A stretch of DNA of 64,000 nt, taken from a virus. Below, one piece after another: positions 48,088-56,610 of this stretch (its first letter is position 1; every line of letters begins with the position of its first letter). Under the pieces are notes generated by a model. The model ran no database searches. It was not told the DNA's origin and saw only the letters and a list, made by a program, of their open reading frames with translations. A program made the translations under genes and the position numbers. Where the stretch lies: positions 1 through 64,000 of IMG/VR virus record IMGVR_UViG_3300022918_000011; one strand, written 5' to 3'.

Positions 48088-48601
48088 CATCGGCAAGGTA
48101 TTTGAGAAGGAAATCCGAAAGGTCTTCGTCATCCTCAAAGACCAACGCCATGTTGCCTGGCACCGGCTGCTGGATACCGGTGCCGCTGGCAACACCGTCG
48201 GCGAGCAGCCCAGCGATTTCCTGCTGGGCCTGCCACCAGGCTGCACCAACCTGCTCGACAACCAGCGGCTCATGCTGCTGGAGGTCAAGGCCAGCGAGAA
48301 GCACCACACACTTGGCAAGGCGATGATGACGCCGAGTCAGCGTGGTGCAATCGCCCGGTACCGGCAGATGCTCAACATCCCCTACGTCATCCTGTTCTGG
48401 GACACGCAGGACGGGGTGATCCAGATGTGGGATGGCGCTGCCATCCTCGGCGAGAAGAACATCAACAAGCGAGACATGCTCGCACAGTGGTCCGATTGCG
48501 GTGTCATATCAAAACTGCGTCACGAAGTTGTGGCTAAGTATCTGATTGAATACTTCCAAATCCCTGCAGGTGCAGCTACATTGGCTGCCGCTCTGCGATA
48601 A
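48077..48601 (+). CDS. Holliday-junction-resolvase-like PD-(D/E)XK nuclease (174 aa)
   Basis: PSDFLLGLPPGC (about residue 45) and LMLLEVKASEKHHTL (about residue 70) give the D ... E-x-K catalytic core. MTPSQRGAIARYRQMLNIPY and VILFWDTQDG follow as in RecU/VRR-NUC-type phage resolvases. It probably cuts branched recombination or replication intermediates before packaging. ATG in an 11-base overlap with the kinase gene. Confidence 0.7.
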   Translation: MAADIGKVFEKEIRKVFVILKDQRHVAWHRLLDTGAAGNTVGEQPSDFLLGLPPGCTNLLDNQRLMLLEVKASEKHHTLGKAMMTPSQRGAIARYRQMLNIPYVILFWDTQDGVIQMWDGAAILGEKNINKRDMLAQWSDCGVISKLRHEVVAKYLIEYFQIPAGAATLAAALR

Positions 48602-48616
48602 ATCGAGATGTAGTAT

Positions 48617-49777
48617 ATGAAAATTCTCTTTTCCACCACGCTCTACAAGAACCACTCCGGCAAAGTCGGCTACTGGGCTGTCGAAGCCCTGGCTGAAGAC
48701 CGCGAGCCGTCAGCTGACAATCCCGCACCGGCAACCGCTGCCCTGCGTATGTCCTACGCCAAGACACTCGGCGGTAAAGAAGCCATGTCGATGGACCCGG
48801 TCAAAGGCAAGAACATCGGCCGAGCCAACCAGACGTCGCCGAGCGAGCAGGCGATTGCCGAGGCCAAGGCCCGTGCAGCCAAGCAGATCCTCAAGGGCTA
48901 CGTCGAAACCATCGAGGACGCAGCGGTGAAGTCGACCAACGCCCTCGGCAAGAAGAAGCCGATGCTCGCTGTCGACATCGACAAGATCAAGCCTGAAGTT
49001 CTGGAAGCTGCTATCGAGGCTGGTCGAGCATTCGTGCAGCCCAAACTTGATGGCCACCGCTGCATGAACGACCAAGGCATCTACAGCCGGGGTGGCAAGG
49101 ACCACAACGTGGCCCACGTCACCGAAGCGCTTCACGCCACTGGCCTGATCGATCTGCCGCTCGACGGTGAGCTGTATGTTCACGGCCTGACCTTGCAGAA
49201 GATCGGCAGCCTGATCACCAAGCACCAGGAAGACTCGCTGAAGCTGGTCTACTGCGTGTACGACCTCGTGACTGAAGACCCGTTCCTGGAGCGTTACAAA
49301 GCGCTGTCCAACGCGGTGCTGAACAACCCACACCCTGCCATTCAGCTGGTACCGCTGGTCAAGGTGACCAGCATGAAGCAGGCGCTTGAGCAGACAGCGC
49401 ACTGGGTAGCGTTGGGCTACGAAGGCGGCATCTTCCGCATCAGCGAGGCTGGCTACGAGGACGATGCACGGTCCAAACAGCTGGGCAAACTGAAAGACTT
49501 CACGGATCTAGAAGTGACCGTTACTGGCTACAGCCTGGGCACCCCGAAGATGCACAACGGTGAACAGCTGGAGCAGCCGATCCTTGAATACAAGACTGAC
49601 GACGGCAAGGTCGGCAAGGTCACCGTGATGGGTGACATGCACGAGAAGCACGCCGAGTACCTGGAACTGGCAGCGGGCAAGAACATCGGCCGCCGCCTGA
49701 CCATCGAGCACTTCGGCCTCACCAACAAGGGCGTCCCGAACATCGCGACCGCCAAGTGCTGGCACAACCCGCTATGA
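48617..49777 (+). CDS. ATP-dependent DNA ligase (386 aa)
   Basis: Motif I is QPKLDGHRC (active-site Lys near residue 142), followed by YSRGG (III region), LDGELYV (IIIa), YEGGIFRISE (IV) and KQLGKLKDF (V). These fix AMP to the enzyme and seal nicks. A 130-residue N-terminal extension before motif I is longer than in T7 ligase (359 aa in total). ATG with a poor upstream site. ATGA overlap with the small membrane gene after it. Confidence 0.9.
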   Translation: MKILFSTTLYKNHSGKVGYWAVEALAEDREPSADNPAPATAALRMSYAKTLGGKEAMSMDPVKGKNIGRANQTSPSEQAIAEAKARAAKQILKGYVETIEDAAVKSTNALGKKKPMLAVDIDKIKPEVLEAAIEAGRAFVQPKLDGHRCMNDQGIYSRGGKDHNVAHVTEALHATGLIDLPLDGELYVHGLTLQKIGSLITKHQEDSLKLVYCVYDLVTEDPFLERYKALSNAVLNNPHPAIQLVPLVKVTSMKQALEQTAHWVALGYEGGIFRISEAGYEDDARSKQLGKLKDFTDLEVTVTGYSLGTPKMHNGEQLEQPILEYKTDDGKVGKVTVMGDMHEKHAEYLELAAGKNIGRRLTIEHFGLTNKGVPNIATAKCWHNPL

Positions 49778-49971
49778 GCTATCTCAACTGGCTGAAGATG
49801 CTGCCAAAGGGCAGCAGCGCGCTGGCATACCTCAAGGTGCTGGCCCGACTGCTGATAATCGATCTGGTCAAGACTGTAGACCGGGTGTGGGCAGCGATGG
49901 GCTGGGGCTTCGGCCTGGCCTTCGGTGCCACCCTGTTCTGGTCCCTGCTGAACCACCTCTCTCCTACGTAG
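49774..49971 (+). CDS. Small membrane protein (65 aa)
   Basis: ATGA overlap with ligase. Basic amphipathic first half (residues 1-38), then a hydrophobic helix (about 42-60, WGFGLAFGATLFWSLL). A GGCGGC-AAA-GCCGCC hairpin begins at its stop codon. Unknown function. Confidence 0.6.
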   Translation: MSYLNWLKMLPKGSSALAYLKVLARLLIIDLVKTVDRVWAAMGWGFGLAFGATLFWSLLNHLSPT

Positions 49972-49996
49972 GCGGCAAAGCCGCCAAGGATAACCA

Positions 49997-50113
49997 ATGA
50001 AACACGCATCCAAGGCGGCGTGGACCGCGCTGGCAGTGTTCCTACTCGCTGCCAGCGCCTGCCCTATCGTCATCGCCCTGTTCCTGTCTATCAAGAAGGC
50101 TCTCACCGCATGA
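49997..50113 (+). CDS. Very small membrane peptide (38 aa)
   Basis: ATG with AAGGA 6 bases upstream encodes MKHASKAAWTALAVFLLAAS followed by a hydrophobic stretch and KKALTA. The whole is one membrane helix with a basic end at both sides. The stop overlaps the SbcD-like start (ATGA), which supports translation. Confidence 0.6.
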   Translation: MKHASKAAWTALAVFLLAASACPIVIALFLSIKKALTA

Positions 50114-51183
50114 AAAACCTGACTATCTTCACCGACCCGCACCTCGGGACCAAGCGCGCAGCTCACACCACCCGTGAATCGTCTGCACGTCTGCAAGAGC
50201 AGCTGTACTTCCAAGCCCAGGCCATCGTCGAGACGGCAACCAACCCGGTCCTGTGCAACGGCGACCTGTTCGACAAAGCTTTCAACCCGGAATCTGTCCT
50301 CGTTCAAGGCTACAACGTGGCGTCCAAGTGCTGGATGACAGTCGCTGGCAACCACGACATGACCAACCGTGAAGGCACGGTGACTTCGCTGGATGCGCTG
50401 AAAGAGATGGGCGTGCCGGTGTGTGCAGCGCCGAACCTGACCGACCCGTACTGGGACAATCACGAGTCTATCTACATCGTCCCGCACCATGCCTCACAGG
50501 CCGTGTTTGAAACAGCTATGCACGATGCGGCGCGGCATGCGACGGAGACCCGCGATGGGTTGGCGTCCTATATCTTCCTGCACTGTAACTACCAGTTCGG
50601 GTTTGCCTGCGAAGACAACACGCTGAACCTCAGCCCTGAAATGACTGACATGTTGTGCGAAGCGTTCGACTATGTGTTCATCGGCCACGAGCACAACCCG
50701 AACACTTACATGGACGGCAAGGTGGTGATCCTCGGCAACACCCACCCGACTTCCTTCAGCGACATCAGCGACAAGTTCATCTACCACCTGGAGCTGGACA
50801 CCGCGGTCCTCACCGCCGAATGCGTATGGGCCAAGGGCGACCACTACCTGGAGCTCAAGCTTGGCCAGGCCATTCCGGATCTCTCCGGCATCCACTTCAT
50901 CGACGTCAAGGGTGTCGAGGCGGTCAGCGAGGCGTCGGTAGTCAGCCAGTACATTCAGGAAGTGTGGAAGGCCGCCGAATATGTTTCGGCCGTGTCTGAA
51001 ACTGAAAAGTATTGCGACCTACTCGCCGTGCGCAACAGCGTGCAGCTCAAGGATGCTCTGGCCGGCATCGACGATGAAGTCTCGGTCAAGGTCGAGGATC
51101 TGCGCAGCCGTATCGCTGCCGACCTGACAGGCAGCGACCTGGAGCCGCTGTATCGGGAGTTGCTTGCGGAGGTGGAAGCATGA
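50110..51183 (+). CDS. sbcD: SbcD/Mre11-like nuclease subunit (357 aa)
   Basis: The metallophosphoesterase motifs are in order: DPHLG (residues 9-13), CNGDLFD (about 49-55), AGNHD (about 80), HCNYQ (about 158) and GHEHNP (about 193-198). With its SbcC partner it processes DNA ends and hairpins in recombination-dependent replication, as T4 gp47 does. E. coli SbcD has 400 residues. Three small genes separate it from the sbcC-like gene. Confidence 0.88.
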   Translation: MKNLTIFTDPHLGTKRAAHTTRESSARLQEQLYFQAQAIVETATNPVLCNGDLFDKAFNPESVLVQGYNVASKCWMTVAGNHDMTNREGTVTSLDALKEMGVPVCAAPNLTDPYWDNHESIYIVPHHASQAVFETAMHDAARHATETRDGLASYIFLHCNYQFGFACEDNTLNLSPEMTDMLCEAFDYVFIGHEHNPNTYMDGKVVILGNTHPTSFSDISDKFIYHLELDTAVLTAECVWAKGDHYLELKLGQAIPDLSGIHFIDVKGVEAVSEASVVSQYIQEVWKAAEYVSAVSETEKYCDLLAVRNSVQLKDALAGIDDEVSVKVEDLRSRIAADLTGSDLEPLYRELLAEVEA

Positions 51184-51509
51184 AACAGAATATCTCGATC
51201 GGTCAGAAAGTCCTGATCACTACCCACAACTGGTTCATCGCGCCCAACGGTAACCAGTACATGGCGGCCTACGGCACGGTGAAAGCAGTGCTAGATTCTC
51301 AACAGACCCTGGGGGTGAAAACCAACGCTCGCTCCACCAACTGGTACGTCGAGGTGGGCAACATGACCATCGCGGGCTGCCAGATCTTTTACGCGGTGCA
51401 GGCCAGCGACTGCAATCTGGGGGACGTGGAGTCCTTTGAAGTGAAGGACGGTCAGGTGCTGAAGTTCAAGGTTCCATCGAAGATCTACAACGCTGATGGG
51501 GTGTACTGA
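51180..51509 (+). CDS. Hypothetical protein between SbcD and SbcC (109 aa)
   Basis: ATGA-coupled to the nuclease gene. Beta-rich with several strands and two Cys. No recognised domain. Position suggests a possible accessory of the SbcCD complex. Confidence 0.6.
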   Translation: MKQNISIGQKVLITTHNWFIAPNGNQYMAAYGTVKAVLDSQQTLGVKTNARSTNWYVEVGNMTIAGCQIFYAVQASDCNLGDVESFEVKDGQVLKFKVPSKIYNADGVY

Positions 51510-51742
51510 TGACCGGCCCAATGACTCTTGAGTCCTGGCAAATGGTAGCCCGCCTGCTAGTGCAGCGACTGGGTGGCGACGTGGTAATCAGCCACGAAGA
51601 AATACGCCAGCTGGTGGAAGCCGGCAAAGACCAACGCGCCATCATCGTGGTAACCAACGAGCCAGAAGGTCTTCAGTGCAAACTGATCACCACCGAGGCG
51701 GCCATGAAGATAATCAAGAAGGCAGGAGGGTCGCTACATTGA
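51509..51742 (+). CDS. Hypothetical protein (77 aa)
   Basis: TGATG junction (one shared base). Mostly helical (residues 5-45) with a beta pair in the centre. TTGA overlap with the next gene. No family. Confidence 0.6.
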   Translation: MTGPMTLESWQMVARLLVQRLGGDVVISHEEIRQLVEAGKDQRAIIVVTNEPEGLQCKLITTEAAMKIIKKAGGSLH

Positions 51743-52026
51743 GAATAGAACCCTCCCGCGAACGGTTATTCGACATCGTAGATCGCCGTATCTTCAAGAA
51801 CCGGTCAGTTGGTCTGTCAACCACGGTCAATCATGGCTCATCGATGGGCAAGAGCGAGGCGATCTTCAACGCCTTCGCTTCCTGCGGCAAGACAGAAACC
51901 AACATGCTCTGGTTGCACGAACGCCTGGCCGAGTGGGACTGGGACCCCAACTGGGTACCGACCACGTCCCGCCTCGCAAACTCCATCCGCTGGGCCAATC
52001 GCTCCCACCTGCGGAACCAAATTTAA
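51739..52026 (+). CDS. Hypothetical protein (95 aa)
   Basis: I accept a TTG start in a TTGA overlap (MRIEPSRERLFDIVDRRI); GGAGG lies about 10 bases upstream. Polar and basic, with Trp-rich centre (LWLHERLAEWDWDPNW). The upstream extension of this frame overlaps the previous gene and is rejected. Function unknown. Confidence 0.5.
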   Translation: MRIEPSRERLFDIVDRRIFKNRSVGLSTTVNHGSSMGKSEAIFNAFASCGKTETNMLWLHERLAEWDWDPNWVPTTSRLANSIRWANRSHLRNQI

Positions 52027-52035
52027 GGAATCACC

Positions 52036-54282
52036 ATGCGCCTACTCAGCATCTCCACCGAGAACTTCAAGCGTCTCGGCACGTTCAAGTGCAACTTCAC
52101 CACCGGCCTGAACATCATCGCCGGCGAGAATGCCCGTGGCAAATCATCGCTCTTGCAAGCCATTCAGGCGGCGTTCTTCGGTGCCAGCACCATCGCCGGC
52201 AAGGTCGAGAACGTTCCCACCTGGGGCCAGAAGGACTTTCTGATCGAGCTGGACTTCGCGGCCAAGGGTGACACCTACATGGTGTCCCGCAAGAAGGCCA
52301 CGGCCAAACTGTGGCGCATCAAGGCTGAAGGCAACGAGTTGGTGGCCAACGGCAACACCCCGGTCACCGCAGCCATCGAGGAGATGTTCGGCCTGGCAGC
52401 GAAGGATTACAGCTTGTTCTGGCAGTCCAAGCAGGGCGAGTCAGCTGGCATCCTGACCTTCGGTGCCGCCGCGTTGAACCGCAAGGTGGAGGAGTTCGCC
52501 GGCGTGGATCTGATCGACAAGGTTCAGGCCAAAGCCCAGACCAAATCCACTCAGCTGACCGCTTCGGCCGACGCCAAGGCCGTTGCTGAGGAAGTCATGA
52601 CTGCTGCTGAGCAGGCCCGTGACGAAGCCAGTGCAGCGATGGACGTTGCCCAGGCAGCGATGGACGCAGCGACCACCGCGGTTGAAGCGCTGAAGCCGTT
52701 CAACTGGCCAATACTGGTTGATTCCGAGAAGCTGCGCGATGCCCAGCGTGAAGCTGAGCGTCTGTGGAACAAGGTAGAGGCCGCTGACAAGGCGCTGGTG
52801 GCCGCTCAGGCAGCGTTGGCCGCTGCCCAGAAGAACGCTGAGGGTCTGGCGAAGCAGGACGGTGAAGCGCTTCAGGCTTCGCTGGACAAGGCCAAGGCCA
52901 CTGGTACCCAGCTGGCTGCGGATCTCGAAGCGCTGCGTGACCAAAAGGTTAGCCATCAGCGCGCCGCCGATGACCTGGCCCGCGCCACAACTGCTGTCGA
53001 GCACGCTGCTGAAAGCTTGGAGAAGGTCTCGGCCGGCTTCGATTACGCTACCGTCACAGCGATGGAGGCCACGCTGGAGGAAGTTGTCGTCGTCGCTGAC
53101 AACGCCAAGGCCGCCGCCCTCGCCGCTGGCGTCAAGCTGATCGGCCTCAAGGAACTGGCTGCCGGTGCAGAGTGCCCAACCTGTGGTCACGTCAAAGCGG
53201 ACCACGACCCAGCCAAACTGGCCGCCGAAGTAGAGGCTGCTCAGGCAGACCACATCCGGCTGAAGGAGGCTCAGGCCGCCGCAGAAGCGAGCGTTAAGTC
53301 TGCTCGCACCGGGCTGGTGTCTGTTCAGGGTCGGGTAGCTGACATCGAGATGGCGAAGAAACAACTCGCTGTTGTCGAGCTGACCCGTGACAACGCGGCA
53401 ATCGTGCTCAAGGGTACTGCAGCGGTCGACGACAGCGCGGTCAATGATCTCAACACCTCAGTTGAGGCCGCGCGCAACGAGTACGCTGAAATCAACTCCA
53501 AGCTCAAAGGCGTGGTCGAGAACAATCAGCGGTGGCAGCGTGCGATCGACGCAGTGCGCAGCGCTGAACCTGCTGTGGTCTCGGCGCAGGCGTTGGTCGT
53601 TGAGCTCAACGCTCAGTGGGAAGAACTGCCAGAGCCGCCTACCGATGAGGAAGTGGCCCAGGCTACAGCCGCCGAGCGCGCCAAGGTCTCTGCCCATGCC
53701 GCATGGCAGGCGCAGCGTACCGAGTTGACCACCGCTGTCACCACCGCGAATCAGTCCTGTGTCTACGCCGAGCAGCATCTGGCTCGCACCTCGGACCACG
53801 TTCGGGATCTGTTCCTGCGCAACGAGCAGGCTCAGGGGGACGCTGACAAGGCTCAGAAGTACAGCCGCCTGGTGCGGTTCCTGCGTGACAAGCGTCAAGC
53901 GTACCTGCAGGACGTCTGGACCACGGTGTTGGCCATGGCCAGCAAACTGGTCAACGAGGCCACTGCCGGTGAGATCACCCGCGTCACCAATGACGACGGT
54001 GAGTTCATGTTCGAGGAGGCCGGTGTGCTGGCTCCGGTGTCTGGCAGCGCCTCTGGTGCGCAGAAGGCAGCCATCGGCGTCTCGCTGCGTATTGCCCTGG
54101 CACGCTGCCTGTACGGCAGTGAGAGCCCGCTGATCTTCGACGAGCCGACCGCTGAGTGCAGCGAACGCAACGCCAGTGGTCTGGCTGCTACGCTGGCCAC
54201 CTGTGCAGCGCAGGTTCTGCTGATCACACACCGTGAGAACGATCAGGGTCTCGCTGAACACATCATCAACGTAGGGGAATGA
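52036..54282 (+). CDS. sbcC: SbcC/Rad50-like ATPase (748 aa)
   Basis: Walker A GENARGKSS is at residues 31-39. Two long Ala/Glu-rich coiled-coil arms (about 160-360 and 400-620) flank a zinc hook CPTCGH (about residue 379). The C-terminus has a signature-like VSGSASGAQKAAIGVSLRI and Walker B PLIFDEPTAECS (about 698). Rad50/SbcC proteins drive the SbcD nuclease and tether DNA ends. E. coli SbcC has 1048 residues and T4 gp46 560, so this one is intermediate. ATG follows AAGGA. Confidence 0.9.
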   Translation: MRLLSISTENFKRLGTFKCNFTTGLNIIAGENARGKSSLLQAIQAAFFGASTIAGKVENVPTWGQKDFLIELDFAAKGDTYMVSRKKATAKLWRIKAEGNELVANGNTPVTAAIEEMFGLAAKDYSLFWQSKQGESAGILTFGAAALNRKVEEFAGVDLIDKVQAKAQTKSTQLTASADAKAVAEEVMTAAEQARDEASAAMDVAQAAMDAATTAVEALKPFNWPILVDSEKLRDAQREAERLWNKVEAADKALVAAQAALAAAQKNAEGLAKQDGEALQASLDKAKATGTQLAADLEALRDQKVSHQRAADDLARATTAVEHAAESLEKVSAGFDYATVTAMEATLEEVVVVADNAKAAALAAGVKLIGLKELAAGAECPTCGHVKADHDPAKLAAEVEAAQADHIRLKEAQAAAEASVKSARTGLVSVQGRVADIEMAKKQLAVVELTRDNAAIVLKGTAAVDDSAVNDLNTSVEAARNEYAEINSKLKGVVENNQRWQRAIDAVRSAEPAVVSAQALVVELNAQWEELPEPPTDEEVAQATAAERAKVSAHAAWQAQRTELTTAVTTANQSCVYAEQHLARTSDHVRDLFLRNEQAQGDADKAQKYSRLVRFLRDKRQAYLQDVWTTVLAMASKLVNEATAGEITRVTNDDGEFMFEEAGVLAPVSGSASGAQKAAIGVSLRIALARCLYGSESPLIFDEPTAECSERNASGLAATLATCAAQVLLITHRENDQGLAEHIINVGE

Positions 54283-54283
54283 T

Positions 54284-54457
54284 ATGACCGTTGACCAATA
54301 CCGCAGCCATTACGCCACACACAGCAAAGAAGAACTGGTTGAGGCAGTGGTTAGGCTTCACGTTATTAACGAAGCCCAGGCTAAAAGGCTGCAATCATCT
54401 ACCGGAACTGAAGACACTACGCCTCGCAACCTACAGCGTCCCACGGGAGAGTCATGA
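54284..54457 (+). CDS. Small hypothetical protein (57 aa)
   Basis: ATG one base after the SbcC stop, with AGGGGA 3-8 bases upstream. It encodes MTVDQYRSHYATHSKEELVE and a further helical part, polar throughout. A frame of 57 codons with an ideal position is likely real. Unknown function. Confidence 0.55.
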   Translation: MTVDQYRSHYATHSKEELVEAVVRLHVINEAQAKRLQSSTGTEDTTPRNLQRPTGES

Positions 54458-54458
54458 G

Positions 54459-54692
54459 ATGCGAATCCGTCACGTCTTCCGGCAGGTGAAGCTCAGCGCC
54501 ACCAAGTGCGGGGCCTGTTCGGTCTGCGGGAAGTCCGCTACCCGCAGCCATACCGAGTTCGAGACGCTGAACCCGTTCAACACCAACCCTGACGGCAGCG
54601 TGAAGGACGCCAACGACATCCGTGAATCGCTCCAGCCCAAGCTCGCTGCCTGGAAGCTGCTGCCACTGACGCATGCTCGATGCGAGTCCTGA
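54459..54692 (+). CDS. Zinc-finger-type phage protein (77 aa)
   Basis: ATG one base after the previous stop. CGACSVCGKSATRSHTEFET at residues 18-37 is a C-x-x-C pair of a kind seen in small phage proteins, with a later His and Cys near the C-terminus. Overlaps the next gene by 13 bases. Confidence 0.6.
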   Translation: MRIRHVFRQVKLSATKCGACSVCGKSATRSHTEFETLNPFNTNPDGSVKDANDIRESLQPKLAAWKLLPLTHARCES

Positions 54693-54972
54693 ATCGACAC
54701 AGCCACGGCGTCCCTACCGGCGCCGTGTACGTCGGTCGGCCAGGCATCTGGGGCAACCCGTTCGAGATCGGCAAGGGCGGCGTGAAGAACAGGACCAGGC
54801 CATCGCGATGCACAGGGAGTGGCTGCTCGGGCAGCCACACCTTATGGCCAAACTTGTTCAGCTCCGCGGCAAAGATCTGGTCTGCTCCTGCGCACCACTG
54901 GCCTGCCACGCTGATACCCTGATGGAACTGGCCAACCCCGGCTACGATAAATCAACCCACATACCGTTTTGA
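54680..54972 (+). pseudogene. DUF4326 protein, split by a -1 frameshift
   Basis: The frame from ATG 54680 gives the N-terminal DUF4326 block (HGVPTGAVYVGRPGIWGNPF, then EIGKGG). The next expected block, REEQDQAIAMHREWLLGQP, then LRGKDLVCSCAPLACHADTL, is found in the -1 frame, which runs to 54972. The switch point is near 54775-54785 (AAGGGCGGCGTGAAGAA). Adding one C after GGCGG would restore a single frame. No slippery heptamer is visible, so a one-base deletion or a sequencing error is more likely than programmed frameshifting. DUF4326 is common in phages and of unknown role. Confidence 0.7.
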
Positions 54973-54982
54973 GGTAGTACCC

Positions 54983-55246
54983 ATGGAAATCACAATCAGT
55001 TCCCAACTCGGCACACAAATCAGCACGCTGCAAAATCTTCAGCAGCGTGCCAGCGACCTCAACGAGCTGTCAGAGTCGCTGAAAAGAGACGCGGCTCCGA
55101 AGTTTCTCGGCCGCGACATGCTCAATGTAGGTGTTGATCCTGCTGAGCTCCGCGAGCTGGCCGAGAAGACGCTGCAGCGTGAACTGGCAGCGTTCAAGAC
55201 CCAGCTGAACGACATGGGTATCAACCACGACCTGGAGATCGGCTGA
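54983..55246 (+). CDS. Small helical protein, first of a duplicated pair (87 aa)
   Basis: ATG with GAGG 8 bases upstream. The protein is helical, LQNLQQRASDLNELSESLKR, ending in ELAEKTLQRELAAFKTQLND. It has the same length as the next protein and lines up with it along its whole length, most clearly in the last 35 residues. The stop shares a base with the next ATG. Confidence 0.6.
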   Translation: MEITISSQLGTQISTLQNLQQRASDLNELSESLKRDAAPKFLGRDMLNVGVDPAELRELAEKTLQRELAAFKTQLNDMGINHDLEIG

Positions 55247-55509
55247 TGCCTACCGACATCAAGGACTTCAGCGTCAACGCGCGGATCGTTCAGCTGCAGG
55301 ACGTGGCTGAGCGGGTTTTAAGGCTGCGGGCTCTCAAAGAGGCAATGGGAAGCGACGGTTGTGTCGGTGACATCATGTACGCGCTGGGTCAGCTGCAGAT
55401 GTGTGACGCGGATGTAGACGCGCTGGCCCGCGCCACTCTGGACCGCTGCCTGGCCAGCCTAAACCAAGACCTGGCAGCGTTGGGTGTGACGTGTGAGGTG
55501 ACGGGATGA
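55246..55509 (+). CDS. Small helical protein, second of a duplicated pair (87 aa)
   Basis: TGATG junction with its paralogue. LQDVAERVLRLRALKEAMGS and ALARATLDRCLASLNQDLAA correspond to the two helices of the previous protein. Both have Gly-Met/Val-x-x-x near the end. The pair could form a heterodimer. Function unknown. Confidence 0.6.
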   Translation: MPTDIKDFSVNARIVQLQDVAERVLRLRALKEAMGSDGCVGDIMYALGQLQMCDADVDALARATLDRCLASLNQDLAALGVTCEVTG

Positions 55510-55772
55510 ACTCTCAAGCCTATGAGTGGATCACCCTGGAGCGGCAGCTGCCGCCGACGGAGTGTCCGCTGGTGATCTTGGTGCCGGCGGGCACAGAGTA
55601 CCCTTGGCTGCCTGGTTTAACCGCCACATCTGAGGTCGATCAGGTCCTTACCGTGCAGCGTAAGGACCACGTCGACAACAAGGAAAGCGACATCACCTAC
55701 TGGCTGTTGGACGACAAGCGTCGGCTTACAGAGATGAATGTGGTAGGCCGCATGCCTTGGTCGTACCCCTAG
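55506..55772 (+). CDS. DUF551-like protein (88 aa)
   Basis: ATGA-coupled. EWITLERQLPPTECPLVILV near the N-terminus and a YWLL-containing part near residue 65 resemble DUF551, a short phage domain with W-I-x-h-x-x-x-x-P and a later Trp. Function unknown. It is the last rightward gene. Confidence 0.55.
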   Translation: MNSQAYEWITLERQLPPTECPLVILVPAGTEYPWLPGLTATSEVDQVLTVQRKDHVDNKESDITYWLLDDKRRLTEMNVVGRMPWSYP

Positions 55773-55780
55773 AAAGTAAA

Positions 55781-55802
55781 ACGGCGCCCTACTGGGCGCC
55801 GT
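55781..55802. terminator. Bidirectional intrinsic terminator between convergent blocks
   Basis: ACGGCGCCC (55781-55789), loop TACT and GGGCGCCGT (55794-55802) form a 9-bp stem. Plus strand A-run (AAAA) before it becomes a T-run for leftward transcripts, so it acts best on the leftward lysis genes. The stop codon of the leftward holin gene lies in its loop. Confidence 0.85.
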
Positions 55803-56148
55803 CATCCGGCGGTGGCGCCGGAGGCTGCTGTTGCAACGCAGTCCTGAGCAAGTTCGGCAGCGCCGACTTGGCCCAAGTCGTTACAATTTCAAAGCCCTTC
55901 AATCCTGTTGCTCCGACCAAGAGCAGCACGGCATCTCGGTTCCCCCAGTCTGTCGGGATGAACCCACCGAATAAAACCCCCAAGTAAAACCCAATCACCA
56001 CCGTAGCGAAGATCATGAACACGGTCACCTTGTTACCCGGGTGCCTGGCTACCTGGTACAGGTAACCCACCAGAGCTGCGAAAGCCCCCAGTGTCCCGGA
56101 GTATGCGTAGGCTTGGAGCTTATCCAGCAGCTCAGTCGGAAGATTCAC
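55789..56148 (-). CDS. Putative holin (119 aa)
   Basis: Three hydrophobic helices (about residues 17-34, 41-62 and 73-93) and a short polar Pro/Gln-rich C-terminus fit a class I-type holin that opens the inner membrane for the lysozyme. It is the last gene of the leftward lysis cassette. Start ATG at 56148, 17 bases inside the previous gene. The function is judged from topology and context. Confidence 0.65.
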   Translation of the reverse strand: MNLPTELLDKLQAYAYSGTLGAFAALVGYLYQVARHPGNKVTVFMIFATVVIGFYLGVLFGGFIPTDWGNRDAVLLLVGATGLKGFEIVTTWAKSALPNLLRTALQQQPPAPPPDDGAQ

Positions 56149-56476
56149 TTAGCTTTCCTTGCGCAGGCACCGAGTCCTTGGCAATGATGTCGATCATCAT
56201 CCAGTACACAATGCAGTTCCCGACGATAAACAGCTGGAACATGCGCAGGGAGAGGTACGTCTTGCCGTACACAACCAAAGCATAGACATTCGAGGCGAGG
56301 AACATGCCGATGACAACCGCAGCGATCAACAACACCGCTGCCAGTTTGTTGCGTCTGTCCTCTGACGCCTCGACCTGTATCAGCTTCCAGCTGCGGTACA
56401 GTTTGATCAGCACAGCTAGATAGATTGCGAACGGCGCCATGTCAACTATGAAGTCAATGATCTTTGGGGTAATCAT
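56132..56476 (-). CDS. Second holin-like membrane protein (114 aa)
   Basis: Three helices (about 13-30, 45-70 and 79-99), with a basic loop after the first (RSWKLIQVEASEDRRNK). It could be an antiholin or an alternative holin. It overlaps the next gene by 17 bases, so the two are coupled. AGGT lies 8 bases upstream of the ATG. Confidence 0.6.
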   Translation of the reverse strand: MITPKIIDFIVDMAPFAIYLAVLIKLYRSWKLIQVEASEDRRNKLAAVLLIAAVVIGMFLASNVYALVVYGKTYLSLRMFQLFIVGNCIVYWMMIDIIAKDSVPAQGKLSESSD

Positions 56477-56478
56477 GT

Positions 56479-56610
56479 TCAGTTACCTGGCCCACTGATC
56501 AGCGAGCTATAGATGGTCGAGGAGGGCGTGCCCTCATGTTGACCTACTAATGCCAATTTCAGTTCGCGCTGCGATGCATCCATGTGACAGGTATCTCGAT
56601 TACTTACCAT
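56479..56610 (-). CDS. Very small protein in the lysis cassette (43 aa)
   Basis: An ATG directly after the stop of the o-spanin gene opens a 43-codon frame (MVSNRDTCHMDASQRELKLA ...) that ends two bases before the next start. It fills the only gap in the cassette exactly. It is polar, not hydrophobic. No strong ribosome-binding site is seen, so translation would depend on reinitiation. Confidence 0.45.
   Translation of the reverse strand: MVSNRDTCHMDASQRELKLALVGQHEGTPSSTIYSSLISGPGN

Noticed and set aside
54680-54972. Programmed -1 frameshift in the DUF4326 gene
   Set aside because: No X-XXY-YYZ slippery heptamer or downstream pseudoknot is apparent. A one-base loss explains it more simply.
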